The notes beneath the pieces were generated by a model, which made no database searches, was not told the origin of the DNA, and saw only the letters and a program-made list of their open reading frames with translations. The position numbers and the translations under genes were made by a program. A DNA stretch of 41,856 nt from Myxococcales bacterium (GTDB lineage: Bacteria; Myxococcota_A; Polyangia; Polyangiales; Houyiibacteriaceae): the NCBI GenBank assembly GCA_029862185.1, contig JAOTXX010000033.1, positions 1 to 41,856 on the forward strand, written 5' to 3'. Positions within the stretch are counted from its first letter, which is position 1; every line of letters starts with the position of its first letter. This document shows positions 16,082 through 24,515 of this stretch, piece after piece.

Positions 16082-16984
16082 GTGCCCTTCAAGGACCAGA
16101 CGACCAGCGCCAGTCAGACCGTCCTCACGGAGGTCGGGGAAGCTCGGGCGCCGCGGCCGTCAAACCAGAACGGCTGTCTGATCGTCATTTACGGACATGA
16201 GATGGGCCGGCGTGTGCAGGTCGGCACTGAACCTTTGACCATCGGGCGTTCACCCAACTGCCAAATCCCCATCGACCAAGAGAGCGTCTCGCGCAAACAC
16301 TGCCGGATTCAGTTCGAGGACGGAGAGTTCCTGGTTCGCGACCTCGGCTCGACGAACGGGACCTACGTGAACGACGACCTGGTGGAACCGCAAGGTCGGC
16401 TTCGACACGGCGATCAGCTCAAGGTTGGGCGCACCATTTTGAAGTTCATCGTCGGAGACGACGTGGAAGTCCAGTATCACGAAGAGATCTACCGGCTGAT
16501 GACGACCGATGGTCTCACGCAGCTCAACAACAAGCGATACTTCGACGAGATGCTCGACCGGGAGGTCGCGCGCGCAAAACGATACAAGCGGACCTTTTCT
16601 CTGCTGGTCTTCGACCTCGATCACTTCAAGAGCGTCAACGACCGCTTCGGTCACTTGGCAGGCGATGCCATCCTGCGGCAGCTCGGCGCGATCCTGCTCG
16701 GCAGGCTTCGCGTCAACGATGTGCTGGCCCGAATCGGTGGCGAGGAGTTTGCCTTGATCACCCCCGAGGTCAGCCTCGATGGTGCCACAGAGCTCGCAGG
16801 CAAAATCAATCGCTTGATCGGAGACGCCCGTTTCGAGTTCGAGGGTTTGGCGGTCAACATCACGGTGAGCGTCGGTGTGGCCGAGTGGAAAGAGGACTAC
16901 GAAGACGCCTGGGACCTGTTCAAGGCCGCAGACGACAAGATGTACGAAGCCAAACGAGCCGGCCGAAACCAAGTCTGCTCCTAA
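16082..16984 (+). CDS. Diguanylate cyclase with N-terminal FHA domain
   Basis: A 300-residue cytoplasmic protein. Residues 33-125 are an FHA domain with the phosphothreonine-binding residues GRS (55-57), SRKH (70-73) and TNG (91-93). Residues 135-298 are a GGDEF domain with GGEEF (219-223), metal-binding FDLDHFK and the inhibitory I-site RVND (210-213) exactly five residues before GGEEF. It should make c-di-GMP from two GTP and be feedback-inhibited, with input through a phosphorylated protein partner. The open frame extends to 14864, but that part is antisense to the transpeptidase gene. GTG 16082 precedes the first FHA strand, while the next ATG (16202) would cut into the domain. No good ribosome site is seen at GTG. 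Confidence 0.9.
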   Translation: MPFKDQTTSASQTVLTEVGEARAPRPSNQNGCLIVIYGHEMGRRVQVGTEPLTIGRSPNCQIPIDQESVSRKHCRIQFEDGEFLVRDLGSTNGTYVNDDLVEPQGRLRHGDQLKVGRTILKFIVGDDVEVQYHEEIYRLMTTDGLTQLNNKRYFDEMLDREVARAKRYKRTFSLLVFDLDHFKSVNDRFGHLAGDAILRQLGAILLGRLRVNDVLARIGGEEFALITPEVSLDGATELAGKINRLIGDARFEFEGLAVNITVSVGVAEWKEDYEDAWDLFKAADDKMYEAKRAGRNQVCS

Positions 16985-17309
16985 CTGTACGCACGGAGAA
17001 GGCCGTCGTCAGGACGCGCGGCGACGCCAACAGCTCTCCGGGGATGCTGCCGGGAACCGGCGGCGGGATCATGCTCGCTGGGGCGCGGGATCGAGGGTGA
17101 AAGCTCGGCCAGGTCAAATTGTCGATCGCTATCGGACCGAGCCCAATTTCAGGGACCCCCTGATTTCAATCGAGCATGTACGCCTACAATCCTTGACGTG
17201 CTGGGCCAGCGCCACAAGTGAGACCCTTGCCAGGAAATTGGTGCGTGGCTATGTTCGCCCCAGTATTGGAAAAACTTGGGTTCCGTCCGAGTTGGAGTAG
17301 AACACCACC
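16985..17309 (+). promoter_or_regulatory. Upstream region of lon, with candidate promoter 17227-17255
   Basis: This 325-bp gap holds no gene I can support. TTGCCA (17227-17232) and TATGTT (17250-17255) are 17 bp apart and make the best sigma70-like promoter here, giving a leader of about 48 nt. A GGAG at 17294-17297 precedes the lon ATG. Upstream, TCAGGG (17149-17154) and CCCTGA (17158-17163) form a perfect inverted repeat with a 3-nt spacer, a possible operator. GCCGG-GAA-CCGGC at 17049-17061 is a small hairpin without a T-run. I see no CIRCE element or good sigma32 match. Confidence 0.5.
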
Positions 17310-19751
17310 ATGAGCGACGAAGAGGAAACAATTACATCGATCCCGCCGCCCGATACGGGGGAAATCGAGTTCGGTAGCGAGCTTCCGGTTCTGCCGATTC
17401 GCAACGCCGTGCTCTTCCCCGCGGCAGTCGCGCCCTTCGATGTGGGCCGAGAGAAATCGGTTGCGCTCGTCGAGGACATCGAGAACCTCGATCAGCCCAT
17501 CATTGCGATCGTGGCTCAGCGGGACCCTTCGACCGACGATCCCGACCAGAACGACCTCTACCCGGTGGGCGTGGCGGCACGCGTCCTGAAAGCGCTCAAA
17601 CACAGCTCGGGCAACTACAGCCTAATTCTTCAGGGTCTGGTGCGAATTCGACTCGAACAGGTGGTGACCTCCGAGCCCTACATCCGCGCTAGGGTGTCGC
17701 GCCTCGAAGAGCCGGCCGCCGAGGATGTCGAGAGCGAAGCGCTCGCGATGAGTCTCCGCGACATCGCCAAGCAAGTCATCCAACTGATGCCTGAGCTGCC
17801 TCGCGAGGCCGGCTCTCTCATCGACTCGATTCAAGAGCACGGGCAGCTCGCCGACTTGGTGGCCGCGAATCTCGACGCACCGGTCGAAGAAAAGTCCCAA
17901 TTGCTCGAAACACTCGACGCGAAGGAGCGCATTCGCAAGGTCCTACGCCTGCTGACGCGTCAACTCGAGATCCTCAAGATGCGGGAGCGCATCAACTCCC
18001 AAATCAAGGAGGAGATGGGCAAGAACCAGCGCGAGTACGTCCTGCGCCAACAGCTCAAGGCCATCAAAGAGGAGCTGGGCGAAGAAGAAGGCGATCAGGG
18101 CGACCTCGATGTCCTCGAGGAGCGCCTCGCGAAGGCAAACCTGCCTGGCGAGGCTGACACGGTGGCGCACAAGCAGCTCAAGCGACTTCGGCAGATGCAG
18201 GTCGGCTCGGCGGAGTACACTGTCGTGCGCACCTACATCGACTGGATACTCGATATCCCGTGGAGCAAGCAGACCGCGGACAACATGGACATCGCGGCCG
18301 TTCGTAAGGTGCTCGACGAAGACCACTCCGGCCTCGAGAAGGTCAAAAAGCGCATCGTCGAATACCTCGCGGTTCGCAAGCTGAAGAAAGACAAGAAGGG
18401 CCCGATCCTCTGTCTCATCGGGCCTCCTGGTGTTGGTAAGACCTCGCTCGGCCGTTCGGTCGCGCGCGCGCTGGGGCGCAAGTTCCATCGCATCAGCCTT
18501 GGCGGCGTCCACGACGAAGCCGCCATTCGCGGCCACCGGCGCACCTACGTCGGCGCCCTCCCCGGCCAGGTCATCCAAGGGATGAAGAAAGCCAGCACTA
18601 TCAACCCAGTCTTCATGCTCGACGAGATCGACAAGATTGGTCACGACTTTCGCGGTGACCCGGCCGCGGCGTTGCTCGAGGTCCTCGACCCGGAGCAAAA
18701 CGACACGTTCAGCGACCACTACCTGGAGATCCCCTACGACCTGTCGAAGGTGATGTTCATCGCAACCGGCAACGTGGGCGATACGATCCCGGCGCCGCTT
18801 CGGGACCGCATGGAGATCATCGAGATCCCGAGCTACACCCGTCGAGAGAAGTCCGATATCGCACGCGTGCACCTCGTGCCAAAGCAACTCGAAGAGCACG
18901 GCATCAAGCCGGAGCAGGTCACCCTGCAGGACGGCGCCATCGAGTCGATCATCGATCACTACACCCGCGAAGCCGGCGTGCGTAACCTCGAGCGCCAAAT
19001 CGCGAGCGTCATTCGTGGCGTTGCGGTCAAGGTGGCAGAGGGCGAACAGGGCCCGTGGATCATCTCCGATGAGGAGTCGCTGCGGCCTTACCTCGGTGCG
19101 CCTCGTTTCAGCTCCGAAGTCGCGGAGCGCACCGCAGAAACGGGCGTTGCGACCGGCCTAGCCTGGACCTCGGTTGGCGGCGAAATCCTATTCATCGAAT
19201 GCACCAGGATGCACGGCACCGGCAAGCTTCAGCTCACCGGACAGCTCGGTGACGTCATGAAGGAGTCCGCGCAAACGGCGATGAGCTACGTGCGGACGCG
19301 CGCCAAGGCGTTTGGCATTCCCGAGGATTTCCTCGAGACGAGCGACATCCACATTCACATCCCGGCCGGGGCCATGCCGAAGGACGGGCCGAGTGCAGGC
19401 GTCACCATGATGACGGCGATCGTTTCACTGCTGACCGGCATCCACGTGAGGCATGACGTTGCCATGACGGGCGAGATCACCCTGCGCGGCCGCGTGCTTC
19501 CCGTCGGCGGCGTCAAAGAGAAAGTTCTCGCTGCGCACCGTGCGGGCATCAAGCGCGTGATTCTCCCGGAGCGCAATGCAGCAGACCTCGATGAGGTTCC
19601 GGAGGAAGTTCGCGAGACGCTCGAGTTCGTGCCGGTATCGAAGATGGACGCCGTCCTGGCGAACGCTCTGCTCGACCCCGATCGGCTCACGCTGGACCTC
19701 AGCGACCCGCGCCCTGACAAGGGCGAGGTAGTTCAGCCGTCTGCCCCGTAG
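17310..19751 (+). CDS. lon: ATP-dependent protease Lon
   Basis: An 813-residue LonA protease, a hexameric cytoplasmic AAA+ serine protease for misfolded and regulatory proteins. The N-terminal substrate domain begins at [20 protein letters not shown]. Walker A is [11 protein letters not shown], the Walker B/sensor region is [20 protein letters not shown], and the protease domain has the catalytic Ser in [11 protein letters not shown] and the Lys in [14 protein letters not shown]. Length and order match the family. It begins with ATG 17310 after GGAG and is followed after 21 bp by the histidine kinase gene, so read-through is likely. Confidence 0.97.
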   Translation: MSDEEETITSIPPPDTGEIEFGSELPVLPIRNAVLFPAAVAPFDVGREKSVALVEDIENLDQPIIAIVAQRDPSTDDPDQNDLYPVGVAARVLKALKHSSGNYSLILQGLVRIRLEQVVTSEPYIRARVSRLEEPAAEDVESEALAMSLRDIAKQVIQLMPELPREAGSLIDSIQEHGQLADLVAANLDAPVEEKSQLLETLDAKERIRKVLRLLTRQLEILKMRERINSQIKEEMGKNQREYVLRQQLKAIKEELGEEEGDQGDLDVLEERLAKANLPGEADTVAHKQLKRLRQMQVGSAEYTVVRTYIDWILDIPWSKQTADNMDIAAVRKVLDEDHSGLEKVKKRIVEYLAVRKLKKDKKGPILCLIGPPGVGKTSLGRSVARALGRKFHRISLGGVHDEAAIRGHRRTYVGALPGQVIQGMKKASTINPVFMLDEIDKIGHDFRGDPAAALLEVLDPEQNDTFSDHYLEIPYDLSKVMFIATGNVGDTIPAPLRDRMEIIEIPSYTRREKSDIARVHLVPKQLEEHGIKPEQVTLQDGAIESIIDHYTREAGVRNLERQIASVIRGVAVKVAEGEQGPWIISDEESLRPYLGAPRFSSEVAERTAETGVATGLAWTSVGGEILFIECTRMHGTGKLQLTGQLGDVMKESAQTAMSYVRTRAKAFGIPEDFLETSDIHIHIPAGAMPKDGPSAGVTMMTAIVSLLTGIHVRHDVAMTGEITLRGRVLPVGGVKEKVLAAHRAGIKRVILPERNAADLDEVPEEVRETLEFVPVSKMDAVLANALLDPDRLTLDLSDPRPDKGEVVQPSAP

Positions 19752-19772
19752 GATGCGGGCCGGGCTCCTCTA

Positions 19773-21317
19773 ATGGAAGGCGGACGCTTTCGGCTCTGGT
19801 ACCTCATCCTGGTTCCCGCGATCCTGGTCGCCGCCGGCATTCTGGGTTTCTACACGTTCCGCTCTTCGCGTGAGTACACGCAGCTCGGTGACGAAACGAT
19901 AGCGCAGTCGCTGTTGAGTGTGGCCCAGCAGCGCGTAGAGCGGATCGAGCGTTACATCGTCATCGCCGACGGCACGGTGTTTCGCCTCGTCGATCCGAAC
20001 GATTCGAGCACCATCGACTCGGTCTGGCTTCCGCAGGCCGAATCGCAAACTCCGAGTGTCAGGTCGGTGCTCTTGCTCGACCCCGATGGTGACGTCATTC
20101 AGTGGGCGAGTAGGGAAGACAAGAGGACGCGGCGGGCCTTTCTGCGAACGTTTCGCCAACAAATGCTGGGGACCCTCGACCTCGACTCCTCGGAGCCGCG
20201 TGTCCTTCGACACGTCCACGTCCACCAGCAAGGCGACGACGGTAGCTACCTCCTGTCCTACCGAGCCTTTGATACGCGCGCTGGCCAGCTGACCTATATC
20301 GTGGCGGTCCACGACACGCAGTACTTGGTCGATGCCGTATTTCCGACCATGTTCAGCTCCGATGCATCGACGCCGATCTACAACATCGTCGACGAAAGCA
20401 ACCAACTGGTGTTCGGCCCCGACCTGTCGGAAGTCGGCGTCTATACGGTCGACCATCGGTTCCCTACGACGCTCGACGCCTGGCGGTTGCAAGTCGCTCC
20501 TCGCCAAGCGGCGCTCCTTCAAGCCCAAGGGCGATCGCGGATGCGCGGGCAGGCGACACTGCCTTTGATGTCGTTCGCGATCATTCTGTTGAGCGCGATC
20601 TTCTTCATCTACGCCGCGGAGAAAGAGCGTCGCCTCAATGAGCTCAAGAGCGAGCTCATGGCCAACGTGTCCCACGAGCTCAAAACACCTCTATCCGTGG
20701 TTCGAATGTTCGCCGACATGCTTCGCTCCGACCGCGTACCGAGCGAGGAACGTCGCAAGGAGTACCTGGACATCATTTGCCGGGAGTCCGAAAGACTCAC
20801 CTCGTTGATCGACAATGTCCTGGATTTCTCCGCACTCGAGGGCGGCAAAGGGCCGTATCGACTGAAGCAGGGCGACCTCGGAGAGGCCGTAGGCCGCGCC
20901 CTCGAGGCGTTCCGTTACCGGAGCGAGCAAGATGGCGTCGAAATTCAGCTCGAACGCGCGAACGAGCTGCCTCCAGTGCTGATCGACCAGGAAGCGATCG
21001 CCCTCGCGATCATCAATCTACTCGACAACGCGGTGAAGTACGGCGGGCAAACCCCGGTGGAGCTCGAGCTCATCGCCAAGCGCCACTCCATCGACGTCGC
21101 GGTCCGTGATCATGGACCGGGAATCCCCGCCGACTCGCTTCGTCGTGTGTTCGAGCGCTTCTACCGGGGTCCGCACAGCGGCCCCACTCGCGGCTCAGGC
21201 ATCGGTCTGTCGCTGGTCCAGCATATCGCGCAGGCCCACGGGGGGCGGGCGTGGGCCAAAAACGCCCCAGGAGGCGGTGCGGTCGTCGGCTTCTCCATTC
21301 CGGTCGCCGCTCTCTGA
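19773..21317 (+). CDS. Membrane sensor histidine kinase
   Basis: A 514-residue class I histidine kinase. A membrane helix at residues 9-28 (YLILVPAILVAAGILGFYTF) and a second near 266-285 (MSFAIILLSAIFFIYA) bracket a periplasmic sensor of about 235 residues I cannot assign. No HAMP domain is evident; a short charged helix leads straight into the H-box NVSHELKTPLSVVRM (His near 300). The ATPase boxes follow: N (IINLLDNAVKYG), G1 (DHGPGIP), F (FERFYRG) and G2 (RGSGIGLSLV). It autophosphorylates and should pass phosphate to the response regulator 47 bp downstream. The ATG at 19773 has only a weak ribosome site. It lies 21 bp after lon. Confidence 0.93.
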   Translation: MEGGRFRLWYLILVPAILVAAGILGFYTFRSSREYTQLGDETIAQSLLSVAQQRVERIERYIVIADGTVFRLVDPNDSSTIDSVWLPQAESQTPSVRSVLLLDPDGDVIQWASREDKRTRRAFLRTFRQQMLGTLDLDSSEPRVLRHVHVHQQGDDGSYLLSYRAFDTRAGQLTYIVAVHDTQYLVDAVFPTMFSSDASTPIYNIVDESNQLVFGPDLSEVGVYTVDHRFPTTLDAWRLQVAPRQAALLQAQGRSRMRGQATLPLMSFAIILLSAIFFIYAAEKERRLNELKSELMANVSHELKTPLSVVRMFADMLRSDRVPSEERRKEYLDIICRESERLTSLIDNVLDFSALEGGKGPYRLKQGDLGEAVGRALEAFRYRSEQDGVEIQLERANELPPVLIDQEAIALAIINLLDNAVKYGGQTPVELELIAKRHSIDVAVRDHGPGIPADSLRRVFERFYRGPHSGPTRGSGIGLSLVQHIAQAHGGRAWAKNAPGGGAVVGFSIPVAAL

Positions 21318-21364
21318 GCGAAGCATCTTTGCCGGTCCGCTGGACAGCGGGTATCTTCGCGGCG

Positions 21365-22060
21365 ATGTCAGAAGACGGACGCGGAATCTTGCTGGTCGAG
21401 GATGATCCGGCTCTCGCTCTGGGGCTCTCCGACAGTCTGCGGTTTGAAGGCTATCGGGTCGTACACACGGCAAAGGGTGAAAAAGCAATCGAGCTCGCCT
21501 CGACGGAGGACATCGACTGCGTGATCCTCGACCTGATGCTGCCCGACATCAACGGCTACCAGGTTTGCGAAACCATCCGCAAGACTGACCCGATCCTGCC
21601 GATCCTCATGCTCACGGCCCGCGGGCAGGAATCGGACAAGATCCGCGGCCTCGAGGCCGGTGCCGACGACTACGTGACCAAGCCATTTGCGATCGGCGAG
21701 CTCGTCGCCCGAATACGGGCGCTCTTCCGGCGCGCGGGAAGAACCATCCGTCCCTCACAGGCCGAAATTCGAATCGGCGAAATCAACATCGAAACCGGCG
21801 CGCAGACCCTCACGCGGGGCTCCGACACGATGCATTTGTCGTTCTACGAAGTGGAGCTTTTGAAGTTTCTCTGGGAGCGCGAGGGCGAACCCGTCTCGCG
21901 CGACGAAATTCTGGAGAAGATCTGGGGCTTGGAAGCCGGCCCCAACAATCGCACTGTCGACAACTTCATCGTCAAGCTGCGCCGCAAGATCGAGCCCAAG
22001 CCCGATCGCCCCGTGCACATCCTGACGGTCTACGGCGTCGGCTACAAGCTCGTCTGTTGA
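21365..22060 (+). CDS. OmpR/PhoB-family response regulator
   Basis: A 231-residue two-component regulator. The receiver domain (5-120) has the acidic pair EDD (12-14), the phospho-acceptor Asp56 in VILDLMLPD, the Thr in LMLTARG and the Lys in VTKPFAIGE. The C-terminal winged helix (about 135-230) ends with the typical NRTVDNFIVKLRRKIEPKP and VYGVGYKLV. It binds DNA when phosphorylated, presumably by the adjacent kinase. ATG 21365 is chosen over the longer frame because it begins just before the first receiver strand. Targets are unknown; lon and the small downstream membrane proteins are natural candidates. Confidence 0.94.
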   Translation: MSEDGRGILLVEDDPALALGLSDSLRFEGYRVVHTAKGEKAIELASTEDIDCVILDLMLPDINGYQVCETIRKTDPILPILMLTARGQESDKIRGLEAGADDYVTKPFAIGELVARIRALFRRAGRTIRPSQAEIRIGEINIETGAQTLTRGSDTMHLSFYEVELLKFLWEREGEPVSRDEILEKIWGLEAGPNNRTVDNFIVKLRRKIEPKPDRPVHILTVYGVGYKLVC

Positions 22061-22064
22061 TCGG

Positions 22065-22205
22065 GTGGGCACCGGGGTCACCACCTTCCTCTGGTACGGA
22101 CTTTGCGGCGGCGTCGTAGCGCTCACGATCATCGTGAGTGTCGGCCTTTTCATGTGGGGAACCCACCGTGAGAAGCAGAAACGCCGCAATCCGCCGCCGT
22201 CTTGA
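22065..22205 (+). CDS. Predicted 46-residue single-pass membrane protein
   Basis: A short frame beginning with GTG 4 bp after the response regulator stop and ending at TGA 22203-22205. The product starts MGTGVTTFLWYGLCGGVVAL, continues TIIVSVGLFMW and ends GTHREKQKRRNPPPS: one hydrophobic helix (about residues 8-31) followed by a strongly basic tail, which predicts a cytoplasmic C-terminus by the positive-inside rule. The tight spacing and the clean helix-plus-basic-tail layout argue that it is real. I do not recognise a family. It could be a small partner of the upstream sensor kinase. Confidence 0.5.
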   Translation: MGTGVTTFLWYGLCGGVVALTIIVSVGLFMWGTHREKQKRRNPPPS

Positions 22206-22271
22206 CCTGGTGCAGGCGGGTCGTTACAACCAATCCGCGCTAGTCGGAACATTGGTAGACGAGGACAGTCA

Positions 22272-22727
22272 TTGCCGCGAAAAGAAGAACGAGGCGGGCT
22301 TGGCCGCAGGCTGGCCGTAGGCATCTATTCGATCGCCCTCGCCTACTTGGTGGTCGTGGGTTTTGCCTCGGTCATCCCTCAGGTGTTCTGGCCCAAGCGC
22401 GATGCGTCTTTCGATCTGGAGTGCGCCGACGGCCTACAGCTCCTTCGACACGAGGTGGATGAGCTACGGCTCGCGTACCTCGCGACGAATGCGACGGATG
22501 AAACCGCTCTCCAGAAGTCTCTCGAAGCGTGGGATCTTCGGCTGAACGAGCTGGCCACGCGCTGCGACGAAGACCACGTGCATTTGCTCAATCAATACCG
22601 ACACCGCGTAGAGCTCGGCCTCCAGAGGTACATCCGAGAAGACGCGTCTCTAGCCAATCGCGTGGCCGAATCGCTCGGCTCGAGGTCGGATACTCAATCA
22701 CCTCAGAACCCGGAGCCCAGTCCATGA
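22272..22727 (+). CDS. Small membrane-anchored protein of unknown function
   Basis: A 151-residue protein starting at TTG 22272. After a basic N-terminus (MPRKEERGGLGRRL), residues 16-36 form one membrane helix (AVGIYSIALAYLVVVGFASVI), followed by about 110 residues that are mainly charged and helical (EVDELRLAYLATNATDETAL, SLEAWDLRLNELATRCDEDH), probably a periplasmic helical bundle or coiled coil with two Cys. Its stop overlaps the ATG of the helicase gene (ATGA at 22724-22727), which supports it being translated. No family recognised. Confidence 0.7.
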   Translation: MPRKEERGGLGRRLAVGIYSIALAYLVVVGFASVIPQVFWPKRDASFDLECADGLQLLRHEVDELRLAYLATNATDETALQKSLEAWDLRLNELATRCDEDHVHLLNQYRHRVELGLQRYIREDASLANRVAESLGSRSDTQSPQNPEPSP

Positions 22728-24433
22728 CCGAGCCGCCCGAAGCCGAGTCGCCCGAAGGCGAATCGCCCGAAGACGAGTCGCCCGAAGACGAAGCCGCCAA
22801 GACGTTTGCAGATCTTGGCATACACGAGGACGTCCTCGAAGCGATCGATGAAATGGGTTGGGAAACGCCAACCCCCGTGCAGCGCGACTCCTACCCGCTA
22901 GCCATCGCCGGGCACGACGTCATCGTGCAGTCTCGGACGGGAACAGGAAAGACCGGCGCGTTCGGAATTCCGCTCGTCGATCGTTTGCTCACGGACGACG
23001 GAGACGCGCAAGCTCTGGTGCTAGCGCCAACGAGAGAGCTCGCGCTGCAAAGCGCTCGTGAGATCGCAAAGCTCGGGGCTCGTCGCGGGATCGACACCGT
23101 TGCCGTCTACGGCGGCGCTTCCATGGAGCAACAGATCCGCGCCCTCGAGAAGGGCGCGCGGGTCATCAGCGGAACGCCCGGACGCGTCCTCGACCACCTG
23201 AAGCGCAGGACGATCGACGCATCTCGGCTGCGAGTTTTGGTGCTCGATGAAGCCGACGAAATGCTGTCGATGGGCTTTGCCAAAGAGCTCCACGCGATCA
23301 TCGAAAGGCTCCCCAAGAAGCGTCAGACCCTGCTGTTTTCGGCCACCGTCGACCGCGCGATCAAACGTGTCGCGGAGAAGCACATGCACGATCCGCAGTT
23401 CCTGGGCCTCTCTGGAGATCACGTGGGCGCCCTCGGAATCGAGCATTTCGTGTACATGGTGAGCGGCGTTGGGCGCGTCGCAAACCTGATCACCGTTCTC
23501 GAAACCGAAGATCCGGAGAGCGCCCTCATCTTCTGCAACACCAAGGCCGAAACCGAAGAGGTCTCGGCGGCGCTGCAGCGTGCGGGCTTCAATGCAGAGT
23601 GGCTAAACGGCGACCGGCCTCAACGAGAGCGCGAGGAAGTGCTCGGCCGTGTGCGTCGTGAGGAGCTTCGCTTCTTGGTCGCGACCGACGTGGCAGCGCG
23701 CGGCATCGACGTGTCTCACCTCACCCACGTCATCAACTTCTCGTTGCCAACCAACGTCGAGCAGTATGTGCATCGCACCGGGCGAACCGGGCGCGCCGGG
23801 CGCACCGGCACGGCGATCACGCTGGTTGGCCCGACTGAGCTCGGGATCCTCTACTACCTCCGACTGCAATACCGAATCTTCCCCGTCGAGCGCACACTGC
23901 CGAGTGAGGGCGAGCAACGGACTCGCCAAGAGGCCGACCGGATCGCGATGATCGAAGCGGCCTACCCCAATGCGCCGAACGAACACGAACTCGCCCTGGT
24001 GCGGCGCTTCATGAGCCATGCAAACGCGGAGCGGATGCTCGCAGGTCTGCTCTCGGCGTTCTTCGGCGAAGAGACCGGAGACGTCGATAAGGTCGCCGCA
24101 ACACGGCGGAGGCGCGGCAAACAGCATCCGGATGATCACAGCATGGTCAATGGCGATTCCGACGAGCTGACGCCCGAAGTCGAAGAGGAGCCGCCGACAG
24201 CGACCCTGTATGTGAACGTAGGTCGGCGGGACGAGCTCAGGGCGTCGGAGCTGGGCCGGATGCTCCGAGACCGAACCGGTCTGAAACGCAAAGAAATTGG
24301 GCGCATACGGGTCCGTGACAAGCACTCGCTCGTCGATGTTCCCGAAGATCGCGCCCAAGATATCATCGAGTCGATGGCGGGCGCGGTGCTGGGCGAAAGG
24401 GAGCTCGAGCTGGAGCTGGCCAAGGGCGACTAG
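22724..24433 (+). CDS. deaD: DEAD-box RNA helicase, DeaD/CsdA type
   Basis: A 569-residue ATP-dependent RNA helicase, likely for ribosome assembly or RNA decay. An acidic repeat at residues 8-24 precedes the Q motif (TFADLGIHEDVLEAIDEMGW...TPVQ). Then come motif I SRTGTGKT, Ia APTRELA, II DEAD in VLDEADEMLSMGF, III SAT, and the second RecA lobe with IFCNTKAETEEV, VATDVAARGID and VHRTGRTGRAG. Residues about 490-560 (LYVNVGRRDELRASELGRML...IGRIRVRDKHSLVDVP) form the DbpA/CsdA-type RRM-like RNA-binding domain. The frame is open from 22529, but ATG 22724 has GGAG upstream and overlaps the previous stop. Confidence 0.93.
   Translation: MTEPPEAESPEGESPEDESPEDEAAKTFADLGIHEDVLEAIDEMGWETPTPVQRDSYPLAIAGHDVIVQSRTGTGKTGAFGIPLVDRLLTDDGDAQALVLAPTRELALQSAREIAKLGARRGIDTVAVYGGASMEQQIRALEKGARVISGTPGRVLDHLKRRTIDASRLRVLVLDEADEMLSMGFAKELHAIIERLPKKRQTLLFSATVDRAIKRVAEKHMHDPQFLGLSGDHVGALGIEHFVYMVSGVGRVANLITVLETEDPESALIFCNTKAETEEVSAALQRAGFNAEWLNGDRPQREREEVLGRVRREELRFLVATDVAARGIDVSHLTHVINFSLPTNVEQYVHRTGRTGRAGRTGTAITLVGPTELGILYYLRLQYRIFPVERTLPSEGEQRTRQEADRIAMIEAAYPNAPNEHELALVRRFMSHANAERMLAGLLSAFFGEETGDVDKVAATRRRRGKQHPDDHSMVNGDSDELTPEVEEEPPTATLYVNVGRRDELRASELGRMLRDRTGLKRKEIGRIRVRDKHSLVDVPEDRAQDIIESMAGAVLGERELELELAKGD
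22745..22789 (+). repeat. Three 15-bp tandem repeats in the helicase N-terminus
   Basis: Units at 22745-22759, 22760-22774 and 22775-22789 are near-identical (gagtcgcccgaagac type) and encode the acidic ESPED/ESPEG repeat. Copy number could vary between strains without changing the frame. Confidence 0.8.
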
Positions 24434-24468
24434 CCCTTTGCCCGGTCTGCACTTCCGGCGTCCCTAGC

Positions 24469-24504
24469 CCCAAATTTGGGACGTCCACTCCCGTCGTCTA
24501 TCTT
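24469..24504 (+). promoter_or_regulatory. Candidate promoter with 12-bp palindrome over the -35 box (pseudokinase gene)
   Basis: CCCAAATTTGGG (24469-24480) is a perfect palindrome. TTGGGA (24476-24481) and TATCTT (24499-24504) are 17 bp apart, so the palindrome covers the likely -35 box, a place where a dimeric repressor would block initiation. The predicted start (about 24511) lies only about 5 nt before the ATG at 24516. Confidence 0.4.
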
Positions 24505-24515
24505 GTCTTTCGGAG

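Noticed and set aside
17149-17163. TCAGGG-N3-CCCTGA upstream of lon as a CIRCE/HrcA site
   Set aside because: It does not match the CIRCE sequence or its 9-nt spacing; kept only as a possible operator in the lon upstream entry.
17943-18998. 351-codon minus-strand frame inside lon
   Set aside because: Antisense shadow of lon without domains.
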